Positions 27,731 to 35,985 of a stretch of 64,000 bases of DNA are shown in pieces (within the stretch, counting starts at the first letter, position 1; every line of letters starts with the position of its first letter). The translations under genes and the position numbers were made by a program. Source of the stretch: Pedobacter steynii (GTDB lineage Bacteria; Bacteroidota; Bacteroidia; Sphingobacteriales; Sphingobacteriaceae); contig NZ_FNGY01000001.1 in the NCBI RefSeq assembly GCF_900103665.1, positions 558,001 through 622,000 on the forward strand, written 5' to 3'. Below the pieces are notes generated by a model. That model was not told the origin of the DNA. It was given only the letters and a program-made list of their open reading frames with translations, and searched no databases.

Positions 27731-28414
27731 ATGAAACAATATATGGTGATTTTGCCGGTAAGTGCGATGACGCTGATGGTGGGCCTTCCTAAGGGGGCAA
27801 CTGCACAGATTGCGGTGGTAGAGGTGATTAAGGCTGGGGTTAAGAAGGTAATTAAGGCTGTTGATTTGAAAGTCCAGCGTTTACAAAATCAGACGATCTG
27901 GCTGCAGAATGCGCAGAAGGTGTTAGAAAATACGCTGTCTAAATTGAAGCTGACAGAAATCGCTGATTGGACTAACCGTCAGAAGGAGTTGTATTCGGGC
28001 TATTACAATGAGCTTTGGGAAATTAAAACGGCAGTTGCTTATTACAAGCGGCTGAAGGATTTGACGACCAAGCAGCTGGCAATCATTGATGAGTATAAAT
28101 GGGCTTGGGGATTGTTTAAAAAGGATCGGCATTTTCAGCCTTCGGAGTTGGAGTATATGGAAAAGGTTTACTCTGGGATTTTGGAGGAGAGTGTGAAGAA
28201 TCTGGACCAGATTATTTTAGTGGTGAACTCCTTTAAGACCCAAATGACTGACGGGGAGCGTCTGGAGCTGATCTCCCATGCGGCTGATGCTATGGATGAG
28301 AATTACTCGGCGTTAAAAAAGTTCAATGCTGTTAACATCGGCACCAGTATTCAAAGGGCGAAGTCTTTGGATGAGGTGACGGCTTTAAAGGAGATTTATG
28401 GAATACAGGAGTAG
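27731..28414 (+). CDS. traI: TraI-like conjugation protein
   Basis: About 227 residues from ATG 27731 (MKQYMVILPVSAMTLMVG), which begins a signal peptide ending ATAQ; the frame is open back to 27599 but that part lacks support. A helical coiled region (VQRLQNQTIWLQNAQKVLENTL) and the block FQPSELEYMEKVYSGILEES are typical of Bacteroidetes TraI. It is the first of three related exported proteins in a row and overlaps the second by 17 bp. Likely periplasmic part of the transfer channel; exact role unknown for the family. Confidence 0.75.
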   Translation: MKQYMVILPVSAMTLMVGLPKGATAQIAVVEVIKAGVKKVIKAVDLKVQRLQNQTIWLQNAQKVLENTLSKLKLTEIADWTNRQKELYSGYYNELWEIKTAVAYYKRLKDLTTKQLAIIDEYKWAWGLFKKDRHFQPSELEYMEKVYSGILEESVKNLDQIILVVNSFKTQMTDGERLELISHAADAMDENYSALKKFNAVNIGTSIQRAKSLDEVTALKEIYGIQE

Positions 28415-29060
28415 TAAATGCTTTACTTTTTTATACCTGGTGCTGCTGGGCTTTTGTCCGCTGCTGTCCTCGGCTCAGACTTTTGCGGAGTTTTTTAAGC
28501 AGAAGAAGACGCAGAAAAAATACCTGGTGCAGCAGATTGCCGCCTTGCAGGTGTATTTAGGTTACGCGAAGAAAGGCTATGATATTGCGGGTTCGGGATT
28601 GAATACGATTAAAAAGTTGACTACGGGAGAGTTTACGCTGCATTCAGCTTTCATTGCTTCGCTGTCTTCGGTTAGTCCTTATATCCGTAGCCATTTTAAA
28701 CTGGCAGAAATTGTTCTTTTTCAGAAAGAGATTGTTAAAGGCTTTTCCGGGATGACTTTGGGAAGATCATCTGGGCTGCTTTCTGATGCCAACCGGGTCT
28801 ATATTCAGTCTGTTAAGGCAAAAGTGTTGATGGACTGTGCCATGGATCTGGAAATGCTGCTGCTGATCATCAGTCCAGGTCTTTTGGAAATGGATGATAA
28901 GGCCAGATTGGACAAACTCGATGAGTTGTATAAGTCGATGCAGAACAAAGCGGCCTTTACCAGGGCTTTCGCTGCTGATGTTCAGGGGCTTGTGGGCAGC
29001 AAGGAAATGGATTTAAGATCAGTTCACTTTTTAAATAAAGCTTATGGAAACGTGGAATAG
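28398..29060 (+). CDS. TraI-related exported protein (second copy)
   Basis: A 220-residue protein with a signal peptide ending LLSSAQ (about residue 27). It shares layout with its two neighbours: helical stretch YLGYAKKGYDIAGSGLNTIKKL, the phrase TTGEFTLHSAFIASLSSVSP, and the tail NKAAFTRAFAADVQGL. Proteins at this place in related elements are sometimes labelled TerB-like. The start overlaps the gene before by 17 bp, and its end overlaps the next gene by 17 bp, so the three are coupled. Function unknown. Confidence 0.7.
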   Translation: MEYRSSKCFTFLYLVLLGFCPLLSSAQTFAEFFKQKKTQKKYLVQQIAALQVYLGYAKKGYDIAGSGLNTIKKLTTGEFTLHSAFIASLSSVSPYIRSHFKLAEIVLFQKEIVKGFSGMTLGRSSGLLSDANRVYIQSVKAKVLMDCAMDLEMLLLIISPGLLEMDDKARLDKLDELYKSMQNKAAFTRAFAADVQGLVGSKEMDLRSVHFLNKAYGNVE

Positions 29061-29730
29061 ATTAGGCCCTGCTTTTTTCAGGCAAATATGGAAATCAGTT
29101 TTGGGCTCGGTGTTGTATGATTTGCTTTTGGTTCTTAGTTTACTGCTTGCCTCGGGCTATAGGGCATCTGCCCAGAGTACCGAAGTGCAGCAGTTGCTAT
29201 TGAATGTCGAAAAGCTCAGCCAGTTGAAAAACATTTTGGAAGATGCTAAAAAGGGTTATACGGTGCTGGTTACCGGATACAATGCGGTTCGGGATATTAC
29301 TTCTGGGAACTTTTCCTTGCATGAGTTTTTTCTCGACGGGTTGATGCTGGTGAATCCTGAGATCAAAAAGTACCGCAGGGTGCTGGATATCATCACCTAT
29401 CAGAAGCAGCTGATTTCAGAGTATAAGAATGCGTTTAAGCGGTTTTCTGCCGGGGGAAATTTCAACCCTTCGGAGCTGGATTATCTGGGGCGGGTATATA
29501 AGAATCTTTTTGAGCTGTCTTTGGATAACCTGGATGAGTTGCTGACGGTGATTACTGCGGCAAAATTGCGAATGTCGGATCAGGAGCGCCTGGTTGCTAT
29601 TGACCGGATCTATGCAAGGGTAAAGGACAAGCTGGTTTTTCTGCGGACTTTTAATGCCCAGGCCTTGGGGTTGTCCCTTCAGCGCGATAAACAAAAAATG
29701 GAACTCAAAAGTGTGTCGGACCTCTATTAG
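29044..29730 (+). CDS. TraI-related exported protein (third copy)
   Basis: A 228-residue protein with a long N-terminal region and a hydrophobic export segment (residues 22-42, ending ASAQ). Its second half closely parallels the first copy at 27731: FNPSELDYLGRVYKNLFELS against FQPSELEYMEKVYSGILEES, and LDELLTVITAAKLRMSDQERL against LDQIILVVNSFKTQMTDGERL. Its centre parallels the second copy (YNAVRDITSGNFSLHEFFLDGL). It thus links all three as one paralogous family. It precedes traJ by 9 bp. Confidence 0.72.
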   Translation: METWNRLGPAFFRQIWKSVLGSVLYDLLLVLSLLLASGYRASAQSTEVQQLLLNVEKLSQLKNILEDAKKGYTVLVTGYNAVRDITSGNFSLHEFFLDGLMLVNPEIKKYRRVLDIITYQKQLISEYKNAFKRFSAGGNFNPSELDYLGRVYKNLFELSLDNLDELLTVITAAKLRMSDQERLVAIDRIYARVKDKLVFLRTFNAQALGLSLQRDKQKMELKSVSDLY

Positions 29731-29739
29731 CTAATTTTT

Positions 29740-30945
29740 ATGAAGACATTATATATTGGAAACTTAGGCATTTGCCTTTGTCTGGGACTGTTGTGCCTGC
29801 CTTTTGGTTCTTTTGCCCAAAGTATGGGCGAACGGGTGGGTAGCCTGCAATCGGTGTTGGACCAGGTCTATGAGCAGATGATGCCATTGTGTTCAGGCCT
29901 GATATCTGCCGGTCGTGGAATAGCTGGTTTTGGTGCCCTTTGGTACATTTCCTCGCGGGTCTGGCGGCAGATCGCCCAGGCGGAACCGATTGATGTTTAC
30001 CCGCTGCTTCGTCCATTTGCCTTGGGCTTGGCTATTCTGCTGTTTCCAGCGGTAATTTGGACGATGAACGGCGTTTTAGGTTTGTCTTTGGCTGGAACTA
30101 AGGGGATGGTTAGAGATAGTGATCGGGCGATCAGAGTTTTGCTTAAGGAGAAAGAACTGGCGATGCAAAAGACCGACAAGTGGAAGGCCATGGTCGGAGT
30201 GGATGGTTTGGGCAACCGGGAAATCTGGTATGACCTGATCCATCCGGATGATCCCGGTGGCAAGTCTGAAGGCTGGATCGAATCGGTTTATAACGATTTT
30301 CGGTTTTGGGCGGATAAGCAGGATTATAAGATGCGACATGCCTTCAAGACTTTCATTGGCGAGGTGCTGGAGATTGTTTACCAGGCTGCGGCACTTTGCG
30401 TAAATACCCTGAGGACTTTTTTTCTGATCGTGCTGGCAATTCTTGGGCCGGTGGTACTTGGCTTTGCGGTCTATGACGGCTTGCAGCATACACTTTCGGT
30501 CTGGATAGCGCGGTATATCAATATTTACCTCTGGCTACCGATTGCCAATATCTTTGGGGCTATTCTGGGAAAGATTCAGCAGAACATGATCAAACTGGAC
30601 ATTTCCGAGATCCAGACCGGTGGGGATACGCTGTTTTCTACGACCGACATCTGTTATTTTATTTTCCTGATCATTGGTATCCTGGGGTATTTTTCAGTGC
30701 CAACGGTGGCCAATTATGTGGTACATGCAGGTGGTGGAAATGCCATTTTGATGAAGGTAAACAGTATCGTTGCCAGTACTGCCTCAGCGCTCAAAGGTAG
30801 TGTTCGATCGAATCTTTCCTTTGGTGGCAAGCGTGAATCCGGGATGAGCGCAGATGGTCATGGGGATGCTTATCGAAAGGCGTCGTACGGTATGGCTGAG
30901 GGCGCCGGTAAGGATTATTTCAAGGATAAACTATCGGGTAATTAG
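29740..30945 (+). CDS. traJ: TraJ, polytopic conjugation protein (VirB6-like)
   Basis: A 401-residue inner-membrane protein with a signal-like N-terminus (ending GSFAQ), the TraJ opening MPLCSGLISAGRGIAGFGALWYI, and several further helices (LFPAVIWTMNGVLGL; NTLRTFFLIVLAILGPVVLGF; TDICYFIFLIIGILGYF). It ends with a Gly/Ser-rich cytoplasmic tail. By family it is the VirB6-like core of the transfer channel. Length is normal. Spacing to traK is 23 bp. Confidence 0.9.
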   Translation: MKTLYIGNLGICLCLGLLCLPFGSFAQSMGERVGSLQSVLDQVYEQMMPLCSGLISAGRGIAGFGALWYISSRVWRQIAQAEPIDVYPLLRPFALGLAILLFPAVIWTMNGVLGLSLAGTKGMVRDSDRAIRVLLKEKELAMQKTDKWKAMVGVDGLGNREIWYDLIHPDDPGGKSEGWIESVYNDFRFWADKQDYKMRHAFKTFIGEVLEIVYQAAALCVNTLRTFFLIVLAILGPVVLGFAVYDGLQHTLSVWIARYINIYLWLPIANIFGAILGKIQQNMIKLDISEIQTGGDTLFSTTDICYFIFLIIGILGYFSVPTVANYVVHAGGGNAILMKVNSIVASTASALKGSVRSNLSFGGKRESGMSADGHGDAYRKASYGMAEGAGKDYFKDKLSGN

Positions 30946-30968
30946 CTTCTTGTTTCATTTTTTTTTCT

Positions 30969-31592
30969 ATGGTGATGTTTAGACAACTTCAAAATATTGA
31001 CTCGGCTTTTAAGCACATTAAAAGCTTTTCTGTGGCTTTCCTGCTGGCTAATGTGCTGGTGGTATGCTTTGGTATTTACATGTTTTGCCGCACGCTGCAC
31101 CAACAAAGCCAGCAGGTATATATCCTGTATAATGGTAAGGTGCTTTCTGCGGTTGCCGCTGGCCGTGATGTTTACCTGCCGGTGGAGCTTCGCGATCATA
31201 TCAAGACTTTTCATGAACTTTTTTTTAACCTGAGTCCTGAGGATAAGGCCATCCGGGCTACGGTTTCCAGGTCCTTGTACCTGGCCGATCAGAGTGCAAA
31301 AAAGCAGTATGATAACCTGAAGGAATCGGGTTATTACAATAACCTGATCAGCGCGAATATTTCCCAGGAAATTACGGTGGATAGTATAGGGCTGGCTTTA
31401 AATGTTCAGCCCTATACTTTTCGCTGTTATGCGACCCAGAAACTGGTGAGATCTAGCAGTACGGTGTACAGGCGTTTAGTGAGCCAGGGACAAGTGCGTG
31501 ATTTGAAGGTAAAGACAGATGATAACCCGCATGGCTTTCTAATTCAGAACTGGGAGATCCTGGAAAATAGGGATTTGCCTTTAAAATTTTAA
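30969..31592 (+). CDS. traK: TraK (VirB8-like)
   Basis: A 207-residue protein with the typical TraK start (FRQLQNIDSAFKHIKSFS), one membrane helix at about residues 22-41 and a periplasmic domain. The segment ELRDHIKTFHELFFNLSP and the late QKLVRSSSTVYRRLVSQG are family signatures. TraK is the VirB8-like nucleation factor of the channel. ATG 30975 is a second possible start two codons on. Confidence 0.9.
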   Translation: MVMFRQLQNIDSAFKHIKSFSVAFLLANVLVVCFGIYMFCRTLHQQSQQVYILYNGKVLSAVAAGRDVYLPVELRDHIKTFHELFFNLSPEDKAIRATVSRSLYLADQSAKKQYDNLKESGYYNNLISANISQEITVDSIGLALNVQPYTFRCYATQKLVRSSSTVYRRLVSQGQVRDLKVKTDDNPHGFLIQNWEILENRDLPLKF

Positions 31593-31594
31593 GT

Positions 31595-31816
31595 ATGGGA
31601 CTTTTTTGGAAAACAGGTAATCGTCGTGCTGCTGATGTTGATCAAGTAGCAGAAAAGCTGGCTTTTAGGCTACTTAAGCTGCAACAGGGACTGGCTGACC
31701 GGATCAATCATCCTTTACGCAAAGTTAATCTTCCAGTTCTAGTGACGGTACTAGTCGCCCTGGGTACAGCTTTCGGGATTTATTGCTTTTACCTGGTGCT
31801 AAGCGCATTTTTTTAA
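31595..31816 (+). CDS. TraL-like small membrane protein
   Basis: A 73-residue protein with a soluble N-terminus and one C-terminal membrane helix (VLVTVLVALGTAFGIYCFYLV). It is two bases downstream of traK and 21 bp ahead of traM, exactly where the DUF3989/TraL small membrane protein lies in other Bacteroidetes elements. Assigned by position and shape, as the sequence is too short for a firm match. Confidence 0.7.
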   Translation: MGLFWKTGNRRAADVDQVAEKLAFRLLKLQQGLADRINHPLRKVNLPVLVTVLVALGTAFGIYCFYLVLSAFF

Positions 31817-31837
31817 TCATTCATCAAGTTATATTTT

Positions 31838-32920
31838 ATGAAAACTAAACAGAAAATCAATCAAAGGAAGGTGATGATGATCGCGCCTGTCTTTTTGCTC
31901 CTGATCTTTGCGGGGATGTTTTATGCCCTGGGGGGTGGTTCCGGTGGCCGAGCTAATGAGCTTAATGTTTCGGGGATCAACCAAACGCTGCCTGATGCGG
32001 CTTTTAAAAAGGCTCAGCCAGGTGACAAACTCGGTATCTATGAAATGACAGCCAGGGATTCGGCTAAGGTTAAATCTTTTGGTTTGTCCGGTGGCGGCTT
32101 GGCAACAGTTTCAGGTCCTGGGATTCATAAGGAGAATGCCGTGGATCCGACTACTGAGCTGACTGCAAAACTGGAAGCATTGAATACGGAACTGTCGAAA
32201 CCCAGTCCGCCGGTTGCTGCTGCGGTTAGGAATGTTTCGGGCTCAGTTCATGGCCAGCCAGCTTCAATTAAAAGTGATGTGGATCGCCTGGAATTTTTGA
32301 TGAGGTCTATGCAGGATAAAAGGGAGGAAGATCCGGAAGTCACCCAGTTGAATGGCATGCTGGACAAGATCATTTCCATCCAGAACCCCGAACTGGTGAC
32401 GCAGAAACTACGAGCACAGGTTGCTGCTCAGCCTTTGCTTCCTGACAGCCAGTTTAGGGCCATTCCGGCAATTATCGTGGACAAGCAAAAAGTTGGTCAG
32501 GGTGCATCGGTGAAGCTTCAGCTTTTGGATACTTTACGTATCGGGTCTATGCTGATCCCTAAAGGTCATGAGATTTTTGCTCTTAGTCAATTGAGTAACC
32601 ACCGTTTGCTGCTGAATATTAAGAATATCCGTTTAGGAACTTCGATCATTCCGGTAAACCTGTCGGTCTATAGCCTGGATGGTATGGCAGGATTAGATGC
32701 CCCTGCTGCTGAGCTGGGTATAGCTGCTGGGGCAGGCTTTAATGATGCGGTTCAAGGCATGGAGTTTTTGAGTATGGACCAGTCTATTGGTGTTCAGGCA
32801 GCCGGCGCGGGTATTGATGCTGCAAAGAGCTTGTTAACAAAAAAGGTGCGAAAGATACGCGTTCCACTCAAAGCTGGTTTTAAGGTCTTACTGCGTAATA
32901 ACCAGGCAGGGAGAAGGTAG
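31838..32920 (+). CDS. traM: TraM (VirB10-like)
   Basis: A 360-residue protein with an N-terminal membrane helix (about residues 15-32, APVFLLLIFAGMFYALGGG), a variable linker, and the conserved C-terminal domain (IIVDKQKVGQGASVKLQLLD, then GLDAPAAELGIAAGAGF) of TraM. It spans the periplasm as the VirB10-like part of the channel. The expected next gene is traN (VirB9-like), but the following gene does not look like it. Confidence 0.88.
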   Translation: MKTKQKINQRKVMMIAPVFLLLIFAGMFYALGGGSGGRANELNVSGINQTLPDAAFKKAQPGDKLGIYEMTARDSAKVKSFGLSGGGLATVSGPGIHKENAVDPTTELTAKLEALNTELSKPSPPVAAAVRNVSGSVHGQPASIKSDVDRLEFLMRSMQDKREEDPEVTQLNGMLDKIISIQNPELVTQKLRAQVAAQPLLPDSQFRAIPAIIVDKQKVGQGASVKLQLLDTLRIGSMLIPKGHEIFALSQLSNHRLLLNIKNIRLGTSIIPVNLSVYSLDGMAGLDAPAAELGIAAGAGFNDAVQGMEFLSMDQSIGVQAAGAGIDAAKSLLTKKVRKIRVPLKAGFKVLLRNNQAGRR

Positions 32921-32922
32921 TT

Positions 32923-33990
32923 GTGGAAACGGAACAGAACAGGGCGAAAGTGCTTTGGCAGAACTGGGAGAAGCTGGAAAATGAGCTTCGGCAACTCGGA
33001 GGGAAAACCGGCGAGCAGGATGCGGAAATCGCACGGCAGAAATACGAATATTTGCGCAAAGGATTATACCGGCTTTCTGAGCGGCCAGTGGATACAGAAA
33101 AGCCTTATGTGGCGATGATAAGTTCTGTGACTTCAAAGCTCCAGAAACAGCTATATCCAAACCGATTTTTACGTTTACTGCATCAGGCGAAGGCTTTGTT
33201 ATATGATAAACCAAAGGTTTTTAGTGATCTGCAGCAGCTCAGGGCGCAAAATATTTCAACGCTAAAGGGAATCTTTGAGCAAAGAGGACTGGATAGTATT
33301 GCTAAAGTGCTGGACCATTATCTGGAATATGGTCAGCAAAATGTGAGTTTTAAAGTGCTGGGTAAGATGGACGATAACCGGATTTTGGGTATTGCCCCTG
33401 TTTTTCAACAGGATGAAAAGGGCCTTTTCATGTTTTCTGACCTTAACTTAAGTCTTCGTGGTTCGGCGGATCCGGCAAATAATGTCTCAGTTTCCTTGCC
33501 TGGAGATTATCTCCTAAACCGTGAGCAGCTGGTGAACTTTGTAGAACAAAGGCCGGTTTATGTCTTTCCCTCTGCTGAACTGGATGCGGGAAAATGGATT
33601 CGTTTAGGGAGAGGAGAAAAGGGCGAGGAATTAAAGCTCGAAGTTTTCGATGATAAGGGCGATGAACTCAAACGGAAACTCTATGAACTTGCTGAGGAAA
33701 CTAAGCTTTACAAGCTCAGCTCTTCAGAGGTTTTGCTCAATCTTAGGCAGGGTAACCAGTTTCGCATGAATGGGATTCACCCTGCTGACCGGAGGTTTTT
33801 TATAGAGGCGCATCCAAGGGGAAATCAACTTATCATTCGCAACGAGTTCGGGGAGGAAATCACTAAGGATATGCTGCTAAAAAGTCTCCGTCACGAGTCG
33901 CCCAATCTTACCAAAGGCTTTGAGCTGATTAAGAATAAGGTTATAGAAAAAGATCGTTCAAATAGTCCTGATCAGGGTTTATCCATGTAA
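32923..33990 (+). CDS. Hypothetical element protein downstream of traM
   Basis: A 355-residue soluble protein starting at GTG/ATG near 32923, two bases after traM. There is no signal peptide or membrane helix, which argues against TraN. The N-terminus is a charged helix (NWEKLENELRQLGGKTGEQ); the middle has paired strand patterns (VSFKVLGKMDDNRILGI); the C-terminus has GIHPADRRFFIEAHPRGNQLIIRNEFG. It resembles in style the cytoplasmic proteins (DUF3945/DUF4099 type) carried by Bacteroidota elements, but I cannot confirm a family. Immediate coupling to traM suggests that it is part of the tra operon. Confidence 0.6.
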   Translation: METEQNRAKVLWQNWEKLENELRQLGGKTGEQDAEIARQKYEYLRKGLYRLSERPVDTEKPYVAMISSVTSKLQKQLYPNRFLRLLHQAKALLYDKPKVFSDLQQLRAQNISTLKGIFEQRGLDSIAKVLDHYLEYGQQNVSFKVLGKMDDNRILGIAPVFQQDEKGLFMFSDLNLSLRGSADPANNVSVSLPGDYLLNREQLVNFVEQRPVYVFPSAELDAGKWIRLGRGEKGEELKLEVFDDKGDELKRKLYELAEETKLYKLSSSEVLLNLRQGNQFRMNGIHPADRRFFIEAHPRGNQLIIRNEFGEEITKDMLLKSLRHESPNLTKGFELIKNKVIEKDRSNSPDQGLSM

Positions 33991-34023
33991 TTCATTTATT
34001 CATTTACATAAAAATCAAATACC

Positions 34024-35022
34024 ATGAATTCAAATTTAGAGAGTATTGACAATGTATTATCCAAAGCCAGGGAGCTCGGGATGGGTGAAAAATCTATTGT
34101 GCTGTTGGAGGAGCAGATGAGAAACGGTGTCGACCGGATTGCGGTAACTGACCTCTATGCTGCTAAACGCGGACAAGTGGAAGCGACTACGTTTATCAAT
34201 CAATCCAATCGATCTGAGAATTACTACATCAGTAAATTCCAGGTGGCCTATAACCAGGGAAAGGTGTTGGATGAGGGTCTAAAGTTCTTTGTGACCCTGC
34301 CGGAAAGGGATGGAGAAAAACGGTTTCAGGGAATAGAGGGAACGCTTGCGGCGATTGATCTTTTTAAACAACAGAAGGGTGAAAGCGCCCTGTCTTATGG
34401 AAAGACCTTTGGAGATAGCCAGGTTGTCGCTACCATGACTGATGGAAAGATTGATTCCATTAATGCTGAATTTCAAAGAACATTCAGGTTGGTGCCAAGA
34501 ACACAGACGGTATGGTTGGATAGGGGCAAAGGGACTAGCATTCCCCAGGGTGCAAACCTGATCCAGGGTAAGTATGTGCATAGGGATGATATGCTGAATT
34601 CTTTGAAAGGAGAGATTTACTCGGCCTGGATCAAGTATGACTTTGATTCTCCTAAGTTCAGGGACAATTACCAGGTCTTGCAGTTTAGTGGTGAGGAACG
34701 CTTTGATCCTAGGGCTGAACTGGAAAAATACAACATCAAGGAGCTGGCAGATCCTAAGCAGTTTGCTGCATTAGAGACCAGGTTAAGTAATGGGGATAGC
34801 CCAGTTATTACTGCAATTGGTAAGGACGGTAAAGGACTAGAACTGACCATTGAAGTGGAAGCGCGGTATAAAAAACTTAATTTCTTTGATAAGGATGGCG
34901 GTGTGCAAAAACGTGAACAGTTTCTAAAAGAGCCTGGGAAAAACATGGAAATTAACAGTGGCAAAAAGAATGATAAGAAGGTGGAAAAGGATGCGGCTGC
35001 CTCTCAGGAGATGAGTAGATAG
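34024..35022 (+). CDS. Hypothetical element protein
   Basis: A 332-residue soluble protein from ATG 34024. Helical N-terminus (VLSKARELGMGEKSIVLLEEQM), then a long beta-rich body (YYISKFQVAYNQGKVL; FDSPKFRDNYQVLQFSG) and a Lys-rich tail. No export signal. Parts of the body (TFRLVPRTQTVWLDRGKG) suggest a repeated fold similar to that of the preceding gene, from which it is separated by 33 bp. Family and role not recognised; typical of the conserved hypothetical cargo of Bacteroidetes conjugative elements. Confidence 0.6.
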   Translation: MNSNLESIDNVLSKARELGMGEKSIVLLEEQMRNGVDRIAVTDLYAAKRGQVEATTFINQSNRSENYYISKFQVAYNQGKVLDEGLKFFVTLPERDGEKRFQGIEGTLAAIDLFKQQKGESALSYGKTFGDSQVVATMTDGKIDSINAEFQRTFRLVPRTQTVWLDRGKGTSIPQGANLIQGKYVHRDDMLNSLKGEIYSAWIKYDFDSPKFRDNYQVLQFSGEERFDPRAELEKYNIKELADPKQFAALETRLSNGDSPVITAIGKDGKGLELTIEVEARYKKLNFFDKDGGVQKREQFLKEPGKNMEINSGKKNDKKVEKDAAASQEMSR

Positions 35023-35089
35023 AGTTTATGCTCTTATAGTTTAATGTTTACCAGGGCCTGGGAATTTCCCGGCCTTTAAATCTAAAAAT

Positions 35090-35467
35090 ATGAAGGAGGA
35101 AAAATTTGCATTTGGGTATATGCGTGTTGATAATGTGCACGATGATTCTGTAGTGAATGAAAAGCTTAAACAGCTCAAAGATCATTGTGACATTCATAAA
35201 ATTGAAATGCCCATGATTTTTGCTGAAAATAAGGCTGTCAGTGGCAATTTCACAGGAAATGCCTGGAAGGATCTTGAAATGACCCTTGCCCATGCTGAAG
35301 GAAGGGTGCAGTCCATTATTGTTAATGACCGCGATAGTCTGACCAAGGACATGGGGGTGTATCTGCTTAAAGAACGTGAGCTCAAAGAGAAATATGGAGT
35401 AACCATTGATATTGCAGATGGAAAAAGTCTTAAAATAGATCACTCCAAAGGTATTTCTATTAACTAG
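35090..35467 (+). CDS. Serine-recombinase-like domain lacking catalytic Ser
   Basis: A 125-residue protein with the resolvase N-terminal fold pattern: FGYMRVDN in place of the usual GYxRVS, ENKAVSGNF in place of ExxSG, and IIVNDRDSLTKD in place of the DRLSR motif. The nucleophile Ser is Asp, and there is no DNA-binding domain after it. So it is unlikely to recombine DNA alone. It could be a DNA- or protein-binding relic, a regulator of a true resolvase, or a decayed gene. It lies between two element genes and the histone-like gene. The family call rests on motif order. Confidence 0.6.
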   Translation: MKEEKFAFGYMRVDNVHDDSVVNEKLKQLKDHCDIHKIEMPMIFAENKAVSGNFTGNAWKDLEMTLAHAEGRVQSIIVNDRDSLTKDMGVYLLKERELKEKYGVTIDIADGKSLKIDHSKGISIN

Positions 35468-35729
35468 GGGTATGTTTTAAATCAAAAAGATGTATGGAAA
35501 TAAAACCAGTTAGTTTAGTCGTCGAATGTTGGCAGGCAGGGGATTATTAACAATGAATCAGGTGTTCGCGGCAAAATTTTACAGCTCACAAAACTATTGT
35601 GAGGCTAATGGTATGTTGATGCCAGGCGTAGTTATTAACAATCTCAAAAGGCTTTATTTGAATTAGCTGAGTTTTATTACCGTTTAATGGTATTATTGTA
35701 TAACCAATTATAAACAAAATCTGAATTGT

Positions 35730-35906
35730 ATGAAAAAGTTTGAAGAATTGAAATCACTGATTGCTGAAGCTGAAAAAGATGCCACTGCATTTTTTGAAAA
35801 AGGGAATAAAGCCGCTGGTACCAGGTTGCGTGGGGCATTGCAAAGTGCGAAGATGCTTGCCCAGGATATCCGCAATGAGGTGACCGCTAAGAAAAACACG
35901 AAATAA
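35730..35906 (+). CDS. Histone H1-like basic protein
   Basis: A 58-residue, Lys/Ala-rich helical protein (MKKFEELKSLIAEAEKDA, then KGNKAAGTRLRGALQSAKML) matching the short Bacteroidota histone H1-like (Hc1-type) proteins that bind DNA without sequence preference. It is below the length of a normal gene-finder cutoff but has a clean ATG, full family pattern and its own terminator. It could compact the element's DNA or act as an xenogeneic-silencer-like factor; both are inferences. Confidence 0.8.
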   Translation: MKKFEELKSLIAEAEKDATAFFEKGNKAAGTRLRGALQSAKMLAQDIRNEVTAKKNTK

Positions 35907-35916
35907 TTTTACTACT

Positions 35917-35940
35917 TAAAACCCGGCTTGCCGGGTTTTT
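35917..35940 (+). terminator. Rho-independent terminator
   Basis: A GC-rich stem AAACCCGGC/GCCGGGTTT with a TT loop, followed by a T-run. It lies 11 bp after the histone-like gene stop and separates it from the SIR2-like gene. Confidence 0.9.
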
Positions 35941-35985
35941 ATATGAATAGCAAATATCAATTCTCTCATCCTGATCAATGAATTC

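Noticed and set aside
32923..33990. Gene after traM considered as traN
   Set aside because: It has no signal peptide and a charged soluble N-terminus, while TraN is exported; the sequence lacks patterns of that family.
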